From: Paenibacillus ginsengihumi DSM 21568
GTDB lineage: Bacteria; Bacillota; Bacilli; Paenibacillales; NBRC-103111
Assembly: GCF_000380965.1 (NCBI RefSeq)
Contig: NZ_KB905559.1
Span: 1-64,000, forward strand
DNA: 64,000 nucleotides
Direction: 5' to 3'
Below the pieces are notes generated by a model. That model was given only the letters and a program-made list of their open reading frames with translations. It made no database searches and was not told the DNA's origin. Of this stretch, positions 26,100 through 35,443 are shown one piece after another; positions within the stretch are counted from its first letter, which is position 1; each line of letters begins with the position of its first letter. A program made the position numbers and the translations under genes.

Positions 26100-27449
26100 T
26101 CATTGCAGCCACTGCATCAAACGCATGACCGTATACCGGTTGCGCACATACAGCGCGTATTTGGCGCTCTCCTCCTGCAGCTCCGCCGGCACGCCGAGCT
26201 CGCCAGCCGTCACCGGTCCGCCGACCTCCGCCAGCATGGCGGTCAACCGTTCGGGAGCGGGAACGGAGCGCGCGATCTGCCGCACATCGTCCCACCGCTC
26301 GGCAATTCGGGCGGCCAGCTGCTCGAGCTGCGCGGCGTGCTTATCCGGATTCAGCGATTCCGCATTCTCGGCCAGCACCGCTTCGGCGATCGCTCCGTAG
26401 GCCTCGCGGATCTCCGCCTCCATGCGTTCCACCGACAGCCGGCCCGGCTCGGCCAGCCGCCGAAGGACAAGAGCCTGCGCTTCCTCTGCATCGATTTGCG
26501 CGATGCCGGCGTACAGACGGCTCATCGTGACCGTGGCGGCTCCCACCTTCGCGCCGTGCAGCAGCGCCGGTCTGCCCTGCTGCAAATATTTCATTTCCCA
26601 ATAATGGGACAAATGATGCTCTCCCCCGGAGGCAGGACGGGAGTGGCCTGCGATCAGCATCGATATGCCCGACAGCAAGAGCCCTTCCATAAGCCGCCTC
26701 AGCCCCGCTTCCGTCCCTCGCGCGATTTCGCCTGTATGGCTTATGCAGAGCTCCAGCGCGCGGAAGGTCATCAAGGCGGCCAGTTCGCACTTCTCCTCGC
26801 CCAGCAGGCATGCGCCGAGCGACCAGTCGGCCAGCGACGTATATTTGCCGAGCATGTCGCCGAAGCCGGCGGCAATCATCGGCCGCGGCGCTTGCGCAAG
26901 CAGCGCGAGGTCTGCGAAGATGGCCTCGGGCGCGCAGCAGGCGACCGTCTGCTTGAAGCCGCCGATCACGAGCGGAGCGCCGACGGAGGCGAAGCCGTCC
27001 ACGGACGGCGCCGTCGGCACGCTGAGAAACGCGCGGCCGGCGCGATGGGCGACGAAGCGCACGATATCGTGAATCGTGCCGGAGCCGACGGCAACAAGCG
27101 CCTGAACCGATTCGTTCAGCTGCAGCATAAGTTGCACGATGGCCCGTTCATCGGCGGCAAGCTCCCCGTTGTGATCGTCCTCCAGCAGGCATATGGGCGC
27201 CTCGACTCCGGCCTCGCGGCAGCGCTCTGCCAGCTCCCGCCCGGCCTTCTCCTCCGTCCGCCGGTCGCAGACGACGAGCAGCTGCCGGTAACCGCGCTCC
27301 GCCGCATAGGACGGCAGCGCGGCCAGCGCCCCCGCCTCGATCGAGATATGCCGGATCGGGACGCTGTGCTCTTTTCCGCATACGCAGGTGAACGTCCGCC
27401 CGAGCCACGGCTCGATGCGGCCCGCTTGCTCCAGTAAGTTCATATCCAT
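26100..27449 (-). CDS. araM: sn-Glycerol-1-phosphate dehydrogenase (AraM/EgsA)
   Basis: 449 aa. The NAD-binding core has VAVGSGTIHDIVRFVAHR and SVPTAPSVDGFASVGAPLVI, the AraM/EgsA signature of the iron-containing alcohol dehydrogenase-like superfamily. HSRPASGGEHHLSHYWEM gives metal-ligand His residues. In Bacillota AraM reduces DHAP to sn-glycerol-1-phosphate with NADH (Ni-dependent), feeding heptaprenylglyceryl lipids. The enzyme is slightly longer than the usual ~395 aa, with an extended C-terminal helical region. It is monocistronic here with its own terminator; tandem repeats sit in its 5' region. Confidence 0.9.
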   Translation of the reverse strand: MDMNLLEQAGRIEPWLGRTFTCVCGKEHSVPIRHISIEAGALAALPSYAAERGYRQLLVVCDRRTEEKAGRELAERCREAGVEAPICLLEDDHNGELAADERAIVQLMLQLNESVQALVAVGSGTIHDIVRFVAHRAGRAFLSVPTAPSVDGFASVGAPLVIGGFKQTVACCAPEAIFADLALLAQAPRPMIAAGFGDMLGKYTSLADWSLGACLLGEEKCELAALMTFRALELCISHTGEIARGTEAGLRRLMEGLLLSGISMLIAGHSRPASGGEHHLSHYWEMKYLQQGRPALLHGAKVGAATVTMSRLYAGIAQIDAEEAQALVLRRLAEPGRLSVERMEAEIREAYGAIAEAVLAENAESLNPDKHAAQLEQLAARIAERWDDVRQIARSVPAPERLTAMLAEVGGPVTAGELGVPAELQEESAKYALYVRNRYTVMRLMQWLQ

Positions 27450-27454
27450 TCTCC

Positions 27455-27625
27455 CCTCTTGAAAATTTGACGGTTATCTGCCGGCGAATTTTCAATAACC
27501 GCAGGCGACGACCGATGGCGATTGATTCGCTCGTCATAGGCGTCCTCTTGAAAATTTGGCGGTTATCTGCCGGCGAATTTTCAATAACCCAAGGCGACGA
27601 CCGATGGCGATTGATTCGCCTCTCT
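27455..27625. repeat. Two tandem copies of an 88-89 bp intergenic repeat
   Basis: Copies begin at 27455 and 27544 (period 89 bp) with CCTCTTGAAAATTTGRCGGT; the second is cut short near 27625. Inside is an imperfect palindrome, GAAAATTTG...CCGGC...GAATTTTC, that can fold as a hairpin. A further copy in reverse orientation lies at 58097-58182. Neither has a coding frame of interest. The repeat fills the gap upstream of both araM and the DUF2161 gene. Confidence 0.85.
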
Positions 27626-27671
27626 ATAGATACTATAAATTCCAGACTTGTTATCTATCGTACCAAACCCT

Positions 27672-27681
27672 GTGGTATAAT
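27672..27681 (+). promoter_or_regulatory. Extended -10 promoter of the DUF2161 gene
   Basis: TGTGGTATAAT contains TATAAT at 27676-27681 with an upstream TGn (extended -10). No good -35 at 17 nt; TTGTTA is 22 nt upstream. It lies ~110 nt before the start at 27789. Confidence 0.5.
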
Positions 27682-27788
27682 GACAGCATCCGAATTGATG
27701 TTCTCATCCTGCGGCGCTTTTCGCGGCGCAACGTGCGTTATTGGGGGACGATATAGATGAACGACGATGGAAGGAGTTAGGAGAATCG

Positions 27789-28568
27789 ATGGCGGTACGA
27801 ACGGAAACCGAGCTGTACGCTCCCGTCAAAGCTTACCTTGAGGAGCTCGGTTACGAAGTAAAGGGGGAGGTGCGGCACTGCGATCTGGTGGCCATGCGGG
27901 GAGACGAGCCGCCGCTGATTGTGGAGCTCAAGCGCAGCTTCTCCATCCCCCTTCTGCTGCAGGGCATCGATCGGCTGCGCATCAGCCGGAGCGTATACGT
28001 CGCTTTCGAGCTGCCGAACAAAGGCCGCGCCCCGCATGGCGCCACCTGGCCGGAGCTGCGCAAGCTGTGCGCGATGCTCGGCCTCGGCATGCTCACGGTG
28101 CGATTCTACAAGACGCGAAAGCCGCGCGTCGAGGTGCAGTGTCATCCGCCGGGCGACGATTCCCTGCTCCTGTCGCCGCCGCGGCTGAGCAAGCCGGCCG
28201 CCGGCCGCCTCATTCACGAGTTCCGCGAGCGCGGAGCGGACTACAACGTCGGCGGCAGCACGCAGCGCAAGCTGGTCACCGCCTACCGCGAGAAGGCGCT
28301 GCATCTGGCTCTGCTGCTTCGCGAATACGGCCCGTGCAGCCCGCGGCAGCTGCGCGATTTGACCGGCAACGTGAAAGCGGCCGGCATGCTGCAAAATAAC
28401 GTATACCGCTGGTATCAGCGGGTGGAGCGGGGCGTTTACCGGCTGACCCCGCTCGGCGAGGAGGCGCTGACCGTCTTCGCCCATGTCGTCGCCGCGCTTC
28501 CCGTACCGACTCAGGAGGAAGTACAGGCGGCTGCCGGCCGCAAAAGAGCGAAGGCGGTGAAAACCTGA
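27789..28568 (+). CDS. DUF2161 family, PD-(D/E)XK nuclease-like protein
   Basis: 259 aa from the ATG at 27789, with AAGGAG ~12 nt upstream. The N-terminus has TETELYAPVKAYLEELGYEV, then HCDLVAMRGDEPPLIVELKR: the D and ExK residues of a PD-(D/E)XK nuclease fold. The C-terminal part has helix-turn-helix-like LLREYGPCSPRQLRDLTGNV. It may act in DNA metabolism; the family role is not established. The stop codon is the first TGA of the 43-bp repeat array. Confidence 0.8.
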   Translation: MAVRTETELYAPVKAYLEELGYEVKGEVRHCDLVAMRGDEPPLIVELKRSFSIPLLLQGIDRLRISRSVYVAFELPNKGRAPHGATWPELRKLCAMLGLGMLTVRFYKTRKPRVEVQCHPPGDDSLLLSPPRLSKPAAGRLIHEFRERGADYNVGGSTQRKLVTAYREKALHLALLLREYGPCSPRQLRDLTGNVKAAGMLQNNVYRWYQRVERGVYRLTPLGEEALTVFAHVVAALPVPTQEEVQAAAGRKRAKAVKT

Positions 28569-28823
28569 CCCGCTTGTACCCAGGCAGCGAGCCGGAGCGA
28601 GGAAGGCTTGACCCGCTTGTACCCGGGCAGCGAGCCGGAGCGAGGAAGGCTTGACCCGCTTGTACCCGGACAACGAGCCGGAGCGAGGAAGGCTTGACCC
28701 GCTTGTACCCGGGCAGCGAGCCGGGGCAAGGGGGGCCTGACCCGCTTGTACCCAGGCAGCGAGCCGGGGCAAGGGGGGCCTGACCCGCTTGTACCCAGGC
28801 AGCGGGCAGGGCGGAGAAGGCCT
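28566..28823. repeat. Minisatellite: six copies of a 43-bp unit
   Basis: Units start with TGACCCGCTTGTACCC at 28566, 28609, 28652, 28695, 28738 and 28781. The period is exactly 43 bp. Early copies carry AGCCGGAGCGAGGAAGG, late ones AGCCGGGGCAAGGGGGG, showing local homogenisation. The array starts at the stop codon of the DUF2161 gene and ends just before the convergent oxidoreductase gene, so it may serve as a 3'-end or be a neutral variable repeat. The period is not a multiple of three, so it does not extend the frame. Confidence 0.95.
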
Positions 28824-28826
28824 GCC

Positions 28827-29915
28827 TCAGCGGAGGAGCGCTTCGCCGGAGGCGGCAGAGCGCCCAGGCCGCAGCTTCAGCAGCTCCTTATGAATCCAGA
28901 TGGCGGCCTGGGCCCCCTCGCCCATAGCGATCGTCGCCTGCTGGGAGTGCACGGCGATGTCCCCTGCAGCCCAAATGCCGCGGACGCTGGTCATTTTGCT
29001 GCGCGGATCGACGACGATATGGCCGTTTTCCATCCGCTCGACGCCGAGATGGGCAAGCAGCCCGGAATGGACGGCATTGCCGCCGAAGGCAATAAAGCCG
29101 ATATCGGCAGGAATGACCCTCCCGCTCGTCAGCCGCACTCCGCTAAGCCGGCCGCCGACCGCCGCGGCGGAAGCCGCTGCGCCTGCGGGCGCTTGCCACG
29201 CGGATGGCGATGCCGCGGCGGAAGCGACAGCGCCCGCGGACGCTTGTCCCGCAAACGGCGATGCCGCGGCTGCCGGCCCGATCCTTTCCGCTTCTTCCGG
29301 CCCGGTCAGCACTTCCGCGATTTCCTCTTCGATATATTCGATGCCGAGCTCCTTCAGCCGGCTTAATCGTTCGCTGCCCAGCGCCTGGCGCTCATGGTTC
29401 ACGTAGACGATCCGGTCGCACCAGTACGTAAGCGCCGTTGCCATGCCGTACCCGGCAACGCCGGAGCCAAGGACGACGGTGCGCCTGCCGGCCGATTCAT
29501 AGCCGTCGCAATCGGAGCAGACGAAGATCGTCCGCCCGAGGCAGCCTTCGAGGCCCGGCAGGTCGGGATAACGGTCGCTCACGCCTGTGGCGATGAGCAG
29601 CGTCGCCCCGCTGACAGCCCCCTGCCCCGCGTCCAGCATCACCTGGAAATGGCCGTCCGCGATCCGGGCGACCGCCGTCGCCTCCGCCTCGCGGAATTCG
29701 ATGCCGAGCCGCTCGGCATGCAGCCGGCCAAGCCGGCGCAGCTCGGGGCCCGATACGCCGTCCGGCCAGCCCAACATGTTGCGGTACCCCTGGCATAACG
29801 TCGAACGCCCGCGCCCTTTGTCCACGACAAGCACTTTATGCCGGTATCGGCCCAGCTGAATGGAGGCCTGAAGTCCGGCAATGCCTCCGCCAATAATGAT
29901 GCAATCGTACATCAT
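28827..29915 (-). CDS. NAD(P)/FAD-dependent oxidoreductase, thioredoxin reductase-like
   Basis: 362 aa. FAD-binding MYDCIIIGGGIAGLQASI at the start; CSDC redox pair at 133-136 (not the CATC of thioredoxin reductase); NAD-binding VVLGSGVAGYGMA; C-terminal GIWAAGDIAVHSQQ. A ~40-residue Ala/Ser/Gly-rich insertion at 216-256 contains two repeats (ASPFAGQASAGAVAS, ASPSAWQAPAGAAAS). It resembles ferredoxin/bacilliredoxin-type flavin disulfide reductases; the electron acceptor is unknown. Confidence 0.82.
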   Translation of the reverse strand: MMYDCIIIGGGIAGLQASIQLGRYRHKVLVVDKGRGRSTLCQGYRNMLGWPDGVSGPELRRLGRLHAERLGIEFREAEATAVARIADGHFQVMLDAGQGAVSGATLLIATGVSDRYPDLPGLEGCLGRTIFVCSDCDGYESAGRRTVVLGSGVAGYGMATALTYWCDRIVYVNHERQALGSERLSRLKELGIEYIEEEIAEVLTGPEEAERIGPAAAASPFAGQASAGAVASAAASPSAWQAPAGAAASAAAVGGRLSGVRLTSGRVIPADIGFIAFGGNAVHSGLLAHLGVERMENGHIVVDPRSKMTSVRGIWAAGDIAVHSQQATIAMGEGAQAAIWIHKELLKLRPGRSAASGEALLR

Positions 29916-29997
29916 GCAGAACGAAACCGCCTTTCCGCAAGCAGCCTGTTTAGGTATAGGTTGCCCCGATTGGCGGCTTTTTCATTCCTGGTTGCGG

Positions 29998-31311
29998 TTA
30001 TCGGGATGCGGCTTTGCGGCCCAAGGCCGGTTTGCTCCGCGAGGGCCTCCCGCCGGAGACGCTCGTCTCTCCGCGGCTAAGCAGCCATACGAGGCTCAGC
30101 TGCAGCACGGAGGCGACGGCCAGCACCCATGGCAGCAGGCCGCTGCCGCCGTAGCGGACGAGCACGATCAGCGCGATAATCGAGATGACGCGCCCGGCGT
30201 TCAGGAACGTCTCGCGCATGATGACCGATTCGACGCGGAGCTGTCCTTTGAGCGGCAGCGTGCCAATCATCCTGTAATAATAGGAAGTAAGCGTATTGCC
30301 CTGCAGGGGAGCGCAGATCGAATAAAGCACCATGAAGGCAACGACCGTCGCCAGGGACATTTTCCACATTATAAACAGAGTGCCGGCCACAAAGCCGGCC
30401 GCGGCGACCAGCACGAACCGCCTTTCTTTCGCTTCGCTGCCGTACCTTGAGATGAACATGCCCGTGGCGATGCTGAGACTGGCATAGACGACGCCCAAAT
30501 AGCCGACCAGATCTTCCCTGCCGACGATCTGAAACAGCAAAATATTCGGCAAAAACAGCATGATGCCCTGGAACAATCCCATCGCCGTAAAGGCAAACAA
30601 CGAGCGGCCCCAGTCCGGGCTGCGCTTCATCAGCAAGCCGACAAGCCTCAAATAGTACGCTTTGTGATGGGACTCCTGCGAACGGATGCGCAGGCTGCCG
30701 AGCGTCGCCAATAGAAACATGACGAAAGCGATTCCGAACACGATCGTATAGCCCTGCAGCCCGTCGTTCCGCGCGATGATCGCCCCGGCCAAAGCCGGGC
30801 CGATCAGCCCGCCCAAGGTGAACACAATCGTATTGATAGCAAGAAAACGAATCCGGTTCTGCTCGGTCGAGACATCGTACATCAGCGTCAAATATCCCGC
30901 CCAATAAAAAGCGCCGGCTGCGCCCGCAAACAAAGCGAACAGCACGTAATAATCGACGACCCGCTCCTGCGCGATGACGACGGCAAGATAAAACAACGCC
31001 GTCAGCGCGATCCCGATCCGATACGTCACCATCCGGTCCTTGCGCTTGATAATCAGCCCGCCGAGAGCGAAGGCGAACGGAGCTGCCGCATAGTTGATCA
31101 CGTTGTACATGCCGTTAATCCACAAGCTTTCCGTAAGCCTCCACAAGTACAGAGTAAGAAACACGCCCGACATGGAGGCGCCGAACTGAAAGAAAAAATG
31201 AATGTAAAGCGCTGTCACCGCTTCCGGAGACAGCCGTTTGTCCGGCGGCACGAGACCCCGCCTCGCCTCAAGCCAATCCATCCACCGATTTCTCCACGCC
31301 CCGGTCCGCAT
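29998..31311 (-). CDS. MFS transporter
   Basis: 437 aa with about 11-12 membrane helices, for example FFFQFGASMSGVFLTLYLWR and IVFTLGGLIGPALAGAIIAR. A charged loop, IIKRKDRMVTYRIG, follows the first few helices as in MFS proteins. The C-terminus is basic (GGRPSRSKPALGRK). The substrate is not evident; it is a member of a family often annotated as drug or sugar efflux. A GAGGTG ribosome site precedes the ATG. Confidence 0.83.
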   Translation of the reverse strand: MRTGAWRNRWMDWLEARRGLVPPDKRLSPEAVTALYIHFFFQFGASMSGVFLTLYLWRLTESLWINGMYNVINYAAAPFAFALGGLIIKRKDRMVTYRIGIALTALFYLAVVIAQERVVDYYVLFALFAGAAGAFYWAGYLTLMYDVSTEQNRIRFLAINTIVFTLGGLIGPALAGAIIARNDGLQGYTIVFGIAFVMFLLATLGSLRIRSQESHHKAYYLRLVGLLMKRSPDWGRSLFAFTAMGLFQGIMLFLPNILLFQIVGREDLVGYLGVVYASLSIATGMFISRYGSEAKERRFVLVAAAGFVAGTLFIMWKMSLATVVAFMVLYSICAPLQGNTLTSYYYRMIGTLPLKGQLRVESVIMRETFLNAGRVISIIALIVLVRYGGSGLLPWVLAVASVLQLSLVWLLSRGETSVSGGRPSRSKPALGRKAASR

Positions 31312-31415
31312 ACCGCACCTCTTCTTGTTTTATGCTGTTGTCATTTTTTTCGGTATCGTTATAAGCTCAAGCTTCTCTCATTGTAGCAAGGTGCGGAAGC
31401 AGTGCAAACGTCAAA

Positions 31416-31440
31416 GGCCCCAGCTAAACGCGCTGAGGCC
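31416..31440 (-). terminator. Intrinsic terminator after the sugar-binding protein gene
   Basis: Stem GGCCTCAGC/GCTGGGGCC (one G-T pair, minus strand) with loop GCGTTTA and a TTTGACGTTT tail. It lies about 28 nt beyond the stop at 31468. Confidence 0.7.
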
Positions 31441-31467
31441 AAGCCTGAAGCCGATAAGGCGGGATTC

Positions 31468-32766
31468 CTATTTGCTCTTGAGGTTATCCCACGTTTTTTG
31501 GAAGTCTGCCAGCATTTGCTCCTTCGTGCTCTTGCCGGCGATATACGCCTGCATCGAGGCGCCGAATTCCTGCACCGCGCCGTCCGGGTATTTGAACCAG
31601 TTCCAGCTCAGCACTTTGTTTTCGCTCGTGTACTTCATAATGTCGACGGCGATATCGCCCACATCGCTTTCGCTTGCCGTAATGTTCGTGAACGCCGGGA
31701 TGAATTTGAACTCCTTGGTCATGTACTGCTTGCCGATGTCGGATGTGACAAGCCAGTTCAGGAATTCCTTCGCCTCGGCCTTCACCTTGGAGTTCTTATT
31801 GATGACCCAGTTGTTCGGCACGCCGACGAACAGCTTGTCGTTCGCCTCGGCGTCTTCGTTGATCGGCATCGGCAGGACGCCGACCTTGATGTCCGGGTTG
31901 ATCTGGTTGATCTGCACCTGCGTCCAGTTCCCCTGCTGCATCATCGCGGCTTTGCCGGTCGCGAAATTCGTTACCTGCGTGTTGTAATCCGTCGTCAGCG
32001 GGTTCGGCTGCCCATACTTCAAGGTCAAGTCAACGAGCCGCGTCCAGTCGTCAAATATGGGGCCGCCGAACTTTTGCGACCCGTCGTTCAGACCGGCGAT
32101 GAATTGGTTCGGATCCGGCTGCCGGGCGACGGCCACGTTAAACGTATGGTTGCCGAGAATCCACCACTCCTGATAGCCGTTGGAAAACGGCGTGACGCCG
32201 ATGGCCTGCAGCTTCTTGGCCGCTTCTTCCAGCTGGCTGAGCGTCTTGGGCAGCTCGGTGATTCCCGCTTTTTGGAACAGCTCTTTATTGTACAGGAAGC
32301 CATAGCCTTCGATGTTCATCGGCTGGCCGTAAATTTTGCCGTCCTTGCTCATCGGTTCTTTCGCGACCGGGGCGATATCCTTCACCCACGGCTGGTCGGA
32401 CAAGTCCTCCAAATGCTCCATCCAGGTCTCCATCTCGCGAAAGCCGCCGTTATTAAAAATATCGGGCGCATCGTTAGAGGCAAATTTCGTCTTCAGCGCC
32501 GCTCCGTAATCCGCCCCGCCGCCGACCGTCTCGATCTGCAGCTTCACGTTCGGATGCGTTTTTTCGTATTCGTCCTTCAAACGGTTCAAGGCTTCGTTAA
32601 TTTCCACTTTAAATTGGAAAATTTTCAGTGTGACCTGATTACCCTCCGCCCCGCCTCCGGCATTGTTCCCATCCTGCGCCTGATTGCCGCCGCAGCCTGC
32701 CGCCAGGCCGGCCAGCAGCGCCGCGCTCATCGTCAGGGCAGCCGTTTTTTTGAATCCTTGCTTCAT
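31468..32766 (-). CDS. ABC transporter sugar-binding lipoprotein (CUT1)
   Basis: 432 aa. Lipoprotein signal LLAGLAAGCGG with Cys at ~26, then a Gly/Asn-rich linker. The mature protein has VTLKIFQFKVEINEALNRL, NDAPDIFNNGGFREMETWM, and a FPYGAVQEF-like C-terminal region, typical of extracellular solute-binding family 1 proteins for oligosaccharides. GGGGAGG precedes the ATG. It is separated from the two permease genes by a convergent gene, which is unusual, but probably belongs to the same system. Confidence 0.92.
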   Translation of the reverse strand: MKQGFKKTAALTMSAALLAGLAAGCGGNQAQDGNNAGGGAEGNQVTLKIFQFKVEINEALNRLKDEYEKTHPNVKLQIETVGGGADYGAALKTKFASNDAPDIFNNGGFREMETWMEHLEDLSDQPWVKDIAPVAKEPMSKDGKIYGQPMNIEGYGFLYNKELFQKAGITELPKTLSQLEEAAKKLQAIGVTPFSNGYQEWWILGNHTFNVAVARQPDPNQFIAGLNDGSQKFGGPIFDDWTRLVDLTLKYGQPNPLTTDYNTQVTNFATGKAAMMQQGNWTQVQINQINPDIKVGVLPMPINEDAEANDKLFVGVPNNWVINKNSKVKAEAKEFLNWLVTSDIGKQYMTKEFKFIPAFTNITASESDVGDIAVDIMKYTSENKVLSWNWFKYPDGAVQEFGASMQAYIAGKSTKEQMLADFQKTWDNLKSK

Positions 32767-33257
32767 ATGCCGATTACCTCCCCTTTTTCACAAGCTTGGA
32801 AGCATGTTGCTTATATATTGTTTTCACTGTCTCTATTTTAAATTCAGTTTGAAAGCGCCGACACCGAGGATATTGAACATTTAGGTGGAAGGTGTTGATG
32901 TATAAAAAGATACCAGTTGAACGAGAGAAACCATCAGCGCGGCTTGGCCATAGTGTGACGTGTTCTGAAGAAGCGAGCGTTCGCCTTTGTTCCCGGATTT
33001 CTACCTCTACGATTGGAATTAGGAATCTGGGAACAACAGTGATCGGAAGAACATGACACACGACGACCCCGGCTGAAAACATTCGTTCAACTTTTATAGA
33101 TAGTACGGATTTGTTAGCTGTTTACGCTTGAGGGCTTCTTATGCTAAAATATGGACACGGTCTGTGAAGCACACGCCGCTTCGTTCTTTGGCAGTCATCC
33201 GCTGCACAGGAATGGGGCGGCTGTTTTCATTTTACAGCTTTTGAGGGGGAATTGGCG

Positions 33258-33923
33258 TTGAATTTCGAGCAAGCTTATGAAGCGTTCCTTGACGATCATG
33301 CAGGTAGACGAGCGGGAGAAAGACGGAGAAGATTGCAGGAAGGACATGCCCATGCGGAAAAATGTTTTTTGCAGGAGGTATGGTGGCCGGTATTCAAAAG
33401 CTTTGACTATTTGCATCCCGAATACGAAATCGCCGATTTCAAGGACGGGTTTCGGTATTTGGACTTCGCGTTTATCCGGGGACAGCTGCGGCTGGCGCTG
33501 GAGATTGACGGCTACGGACCCCACTGGCGAAACATTAGCCGTGCGCAGTTTTCCGATCATTTGATGAGGCAAAACCATCTGCTGATGGACGGCTGGAAAT
33601 TGCTGCGCTTCTCGTACGACGACCTGACGGAGCGTCCGCGTTATTGCCAGCAGCTGGTGCAGCAGTTCATGGGCATTTGGCTGAACGGGATGCCGCATGC
33701 CGGCGAGGGACTTAACGCGGAACAACGCGAGATTATACGGTTTGCATCGGGTACAGCAAAACCCATTGAACCTAATGATGTATGCCGTCTGCTGGGCGTT
33801 CAAAAAGCGAAAGCGCGAAAACTGCTTCATTCGCTTGTCGAGCTGGATTGGTTGGCCCCGGACGGAGGCGGTACGGTGCGGATTCGGCGTTATAAGCTGA
33901 ATCGGGTGCGGGAGTTTGCTTAA
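33258..33923 (+). CDS. Nuclease-like protein (DUF559/VSR-type fold) with helix-turn-helix
   Basis: 221 aa from the TTG at 33258 (GAGGGGG 8 nt upstream; another TTG at 33252 is too close). The middle carries EYEIADFKDGFRYLDFAFIR, LRLALEIDGYGPHW, and LLMDGWKLLRFSYDDL, which resemble very-short-patch-repair/DUF559 nuclease folds (D..F, E-x-D). The C-terminus (PNDVCRLLGVQKAKARKLL) is a DNA-binding helix pair. A defence or repair role is possible. It interrupts the ABC operon in reverse orientation. Confidence 0.65.
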   Translation: MNFEQAYEAFLDDHAGRRAGERRRRLQEGHAHAEKCFLQEVWWPVFKSFDYLHPEYEIADFKDGFRYLDFAFIRGQLRLALEIDGYGPHWRNISRAQFSDHLMRQNHLLMDGWKLLRFSYDDLTERPRYCQQLVQQFMGIWLNGMPHAGEGLNAEQREIIRFASGTAKPIEPNDVCRLLGVQKAKARKLLHSLVELDWLAPDGGGTVRIRRYKLNRVREFA

Positions 33924-34603
33924 AGGGTAAGCGGCCGGGAGAGTTATGATAGAAAGCACGCTAGGGAAGGAGGTAAAGAGTTAGTATACGGGAGAAGGTA
34001 GGCAGGGAGTTGGTAAGATGGTATGTTTGCTTGGTTAGGAAGTATGAGGCTTATGGGGAGTTTTGGAGTTTGCGTGTATAGGAACTATAAGGCGTGTGTG
34101 TATAGAAACTGTAAGGCGTATGCAGAGTTTGCGGGGTTAGGAAGTGTAATGAACATGGAATAAGATTGTTTTTTGCGCTTAGTTTGGTGTAATTTAGTTA
34201 ATTTGTCTGAATAAGAACGTTTTTCATTCTTAATGTTTATGTTTTTATTAAATTAGGGCTGTTTGGAAGAAATTAAGATAAAAAAACAACCTTATTTCTC
34301 CGAAAAATGAAATTTCCGGAGAAATAAGGTTGTTTTTCGTTCTTACTGCCAGAGTGGTGCTTTACTCAACGCGGGAAACCAAGGGTTCGGGCGGGGCGCC
34401 CTAATCTTGCACCTCGTGGGCTCGGCGCCTCGATCGAGCTCGCGCGCTGCGCCACCACGCCCGGCTTCGGGGCAGGCGCCTGCGCTCGCCGCCGGCCTTG
34501 CGGCGCCTCGGGTCGGCGGCCTCTCCATCGGCACGAAGCCGCGCCATCTCGGACGCCCTCGCCTCGGCCCCCTCTCGTGTGCCCTAGCCCCGCTCCGCGC
34601 AGC
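33924..34603. other. 680-bp gene-free region with a strong 21-bp inverted repeat
   Basis: The left part has short direct repeats, GTATAGGAACTATAAGGCG and GTATAGAAACTGTAAGGCG, near 34073 and 34100. At 34282-34302 and 34317-34337 lies a perfect 21-bp inverted repeat, AAAAACAACCTTATTTCTCC and its complement, with A/T tails on both sides: a bidirectional terminator between convergent genes. From 34340 to 34600 the sequence is very GC-rich and pyrimidine-biased, without a credible frame. Confidence 0.75.
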
Positions 34604-35443
34604 TTACCCCTTGACCGAGCCTGCGGTGATGCCTTCAATGATATGGCGCTGCATCGCCAGGAAGAAGATGACGATTGGCGTGATGCCGAGCACCAGTGCG
34701 GCCAGCGCCAGATCCCACTGCTTCGTGTACTGGCCGAAGAAGGAGTTCGTCGCCAGCGGGATTGTCCGCAGATCCGGGCTCTGCAGGATGAGGAACGGCA
34801 GCAGGAAGTCGTTCCAAATCCACAGGCTGTTCAGCAGGATGACGGTGACGGCGATCGGCTTCAGCAGCGGGAGCACGATGCGGAAGAACGTGCCGTAGGC
34901 GCTCGCTCCGTCCACGGAAGCCGATTCCTCGATTTCGTGCGGGATCGATTTGACGAAGCCGTGGAACAGGAACACCGACAGCGGCGCGCCGAATCCCATG
35001 TAGCAGACGATCAGCCCCGGGATGCTGTCGAACAGGCCGACGGTGCGAGCGACCCGGACCAGCGGGATCATGATCGACTGGAACGGGATGACCATCGCCG
35101 CGACCAGCAGCGAGAAAAACAGCCGGTTGAAGCGGGTTTTGTGCCGCACCATCCGGTAAGCCGCCATCGCGCTGATGAGGGCGATTGCCAGATTGGCCAG
35201 CACAGTGATCACCAGCGAGTTGGTCAGTACGGTCGGAAACTTCATGATGCGCCAAGCGTTGCTGAAGTTGCTCCACTGCAGCGCCGTCGGCAGGCTGGTC
35301 GGGTCTGTCAGCAGCTCGGCGAACGTTTTCAACGAGTTGACGATGACGAAGTAAAAGGGCACCAGGAACAGCAGGCCGAGCAGCACGGCGACGATTTCGA
35401 CAACCAAGGTGCACGCCGTATATCTTTGCCGCGCTTCCATCAC
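34604..35443 (-). CDS. Sugar ABC transporter permease (MalG-like)
   Basis: 279 aa, six membrane helices starting VVEIVAVLLGLLFLVPFYFV. The EAA loop reads EIEESASVDGASAYGTFFRI and ends near LPLLKP, the docking site for an ATPase. The C-terminus (MQRHIIEGITAGSVKG) is the standard ending of CUT1 MalG-type permeases. Overlaps the partner permease by 4 nt. No ATPase gene is nearby, so a shared MsmX-type ATPase is likely. Confidence 0.93.
   Translation of the reverse strand: MMEARQRYTACTLVVEIVAVLLGLLFLVPFYFVIVNSLKTFAELLTDPTSLPTALQWSNFSNAWRIMKFPTVLTNSLVITVLANLAIALISAMAAYRMVRHKTRFNRLFFSLLVAAMVIPFQSIMIPLVRVARTVGLFDSIPGLIVCYMGFGAPLSVFLFHGFVKSIPHEIEESASVDGASAYGTFFRIVLPLLKPIAVTVILLNSLWIWNDFLLPFLILQSPDLRTIPLATNSFFGQYTKQWDLALAALVLGITPIVIFFLAMQRHIIEGITAGSVKG

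Noticed and set aside
25866-27437. 523-aa plus-strand ORF opposite araM
   Set aside because: It is an antisense shadow of araM produced by GC-rich codon bias; no motif or ribosome site.
27777-28772. 331-aa minus-strand ORF over the DUF2161 gene and 43-bp array
   Set aside because: Its repeated N-terminus is only translation of the minisatellite; the plus-strand gene is better supported.
28566-28823. CRISPR array
   Set aside because: Repeat units abut each other without spacers; it is a tandem repeat.
31402-32841. 479-aa plus-strand ORF opposite the sugar-binding protein
   Set aside because: Antisense shadow of a clear lipoprotein gene.
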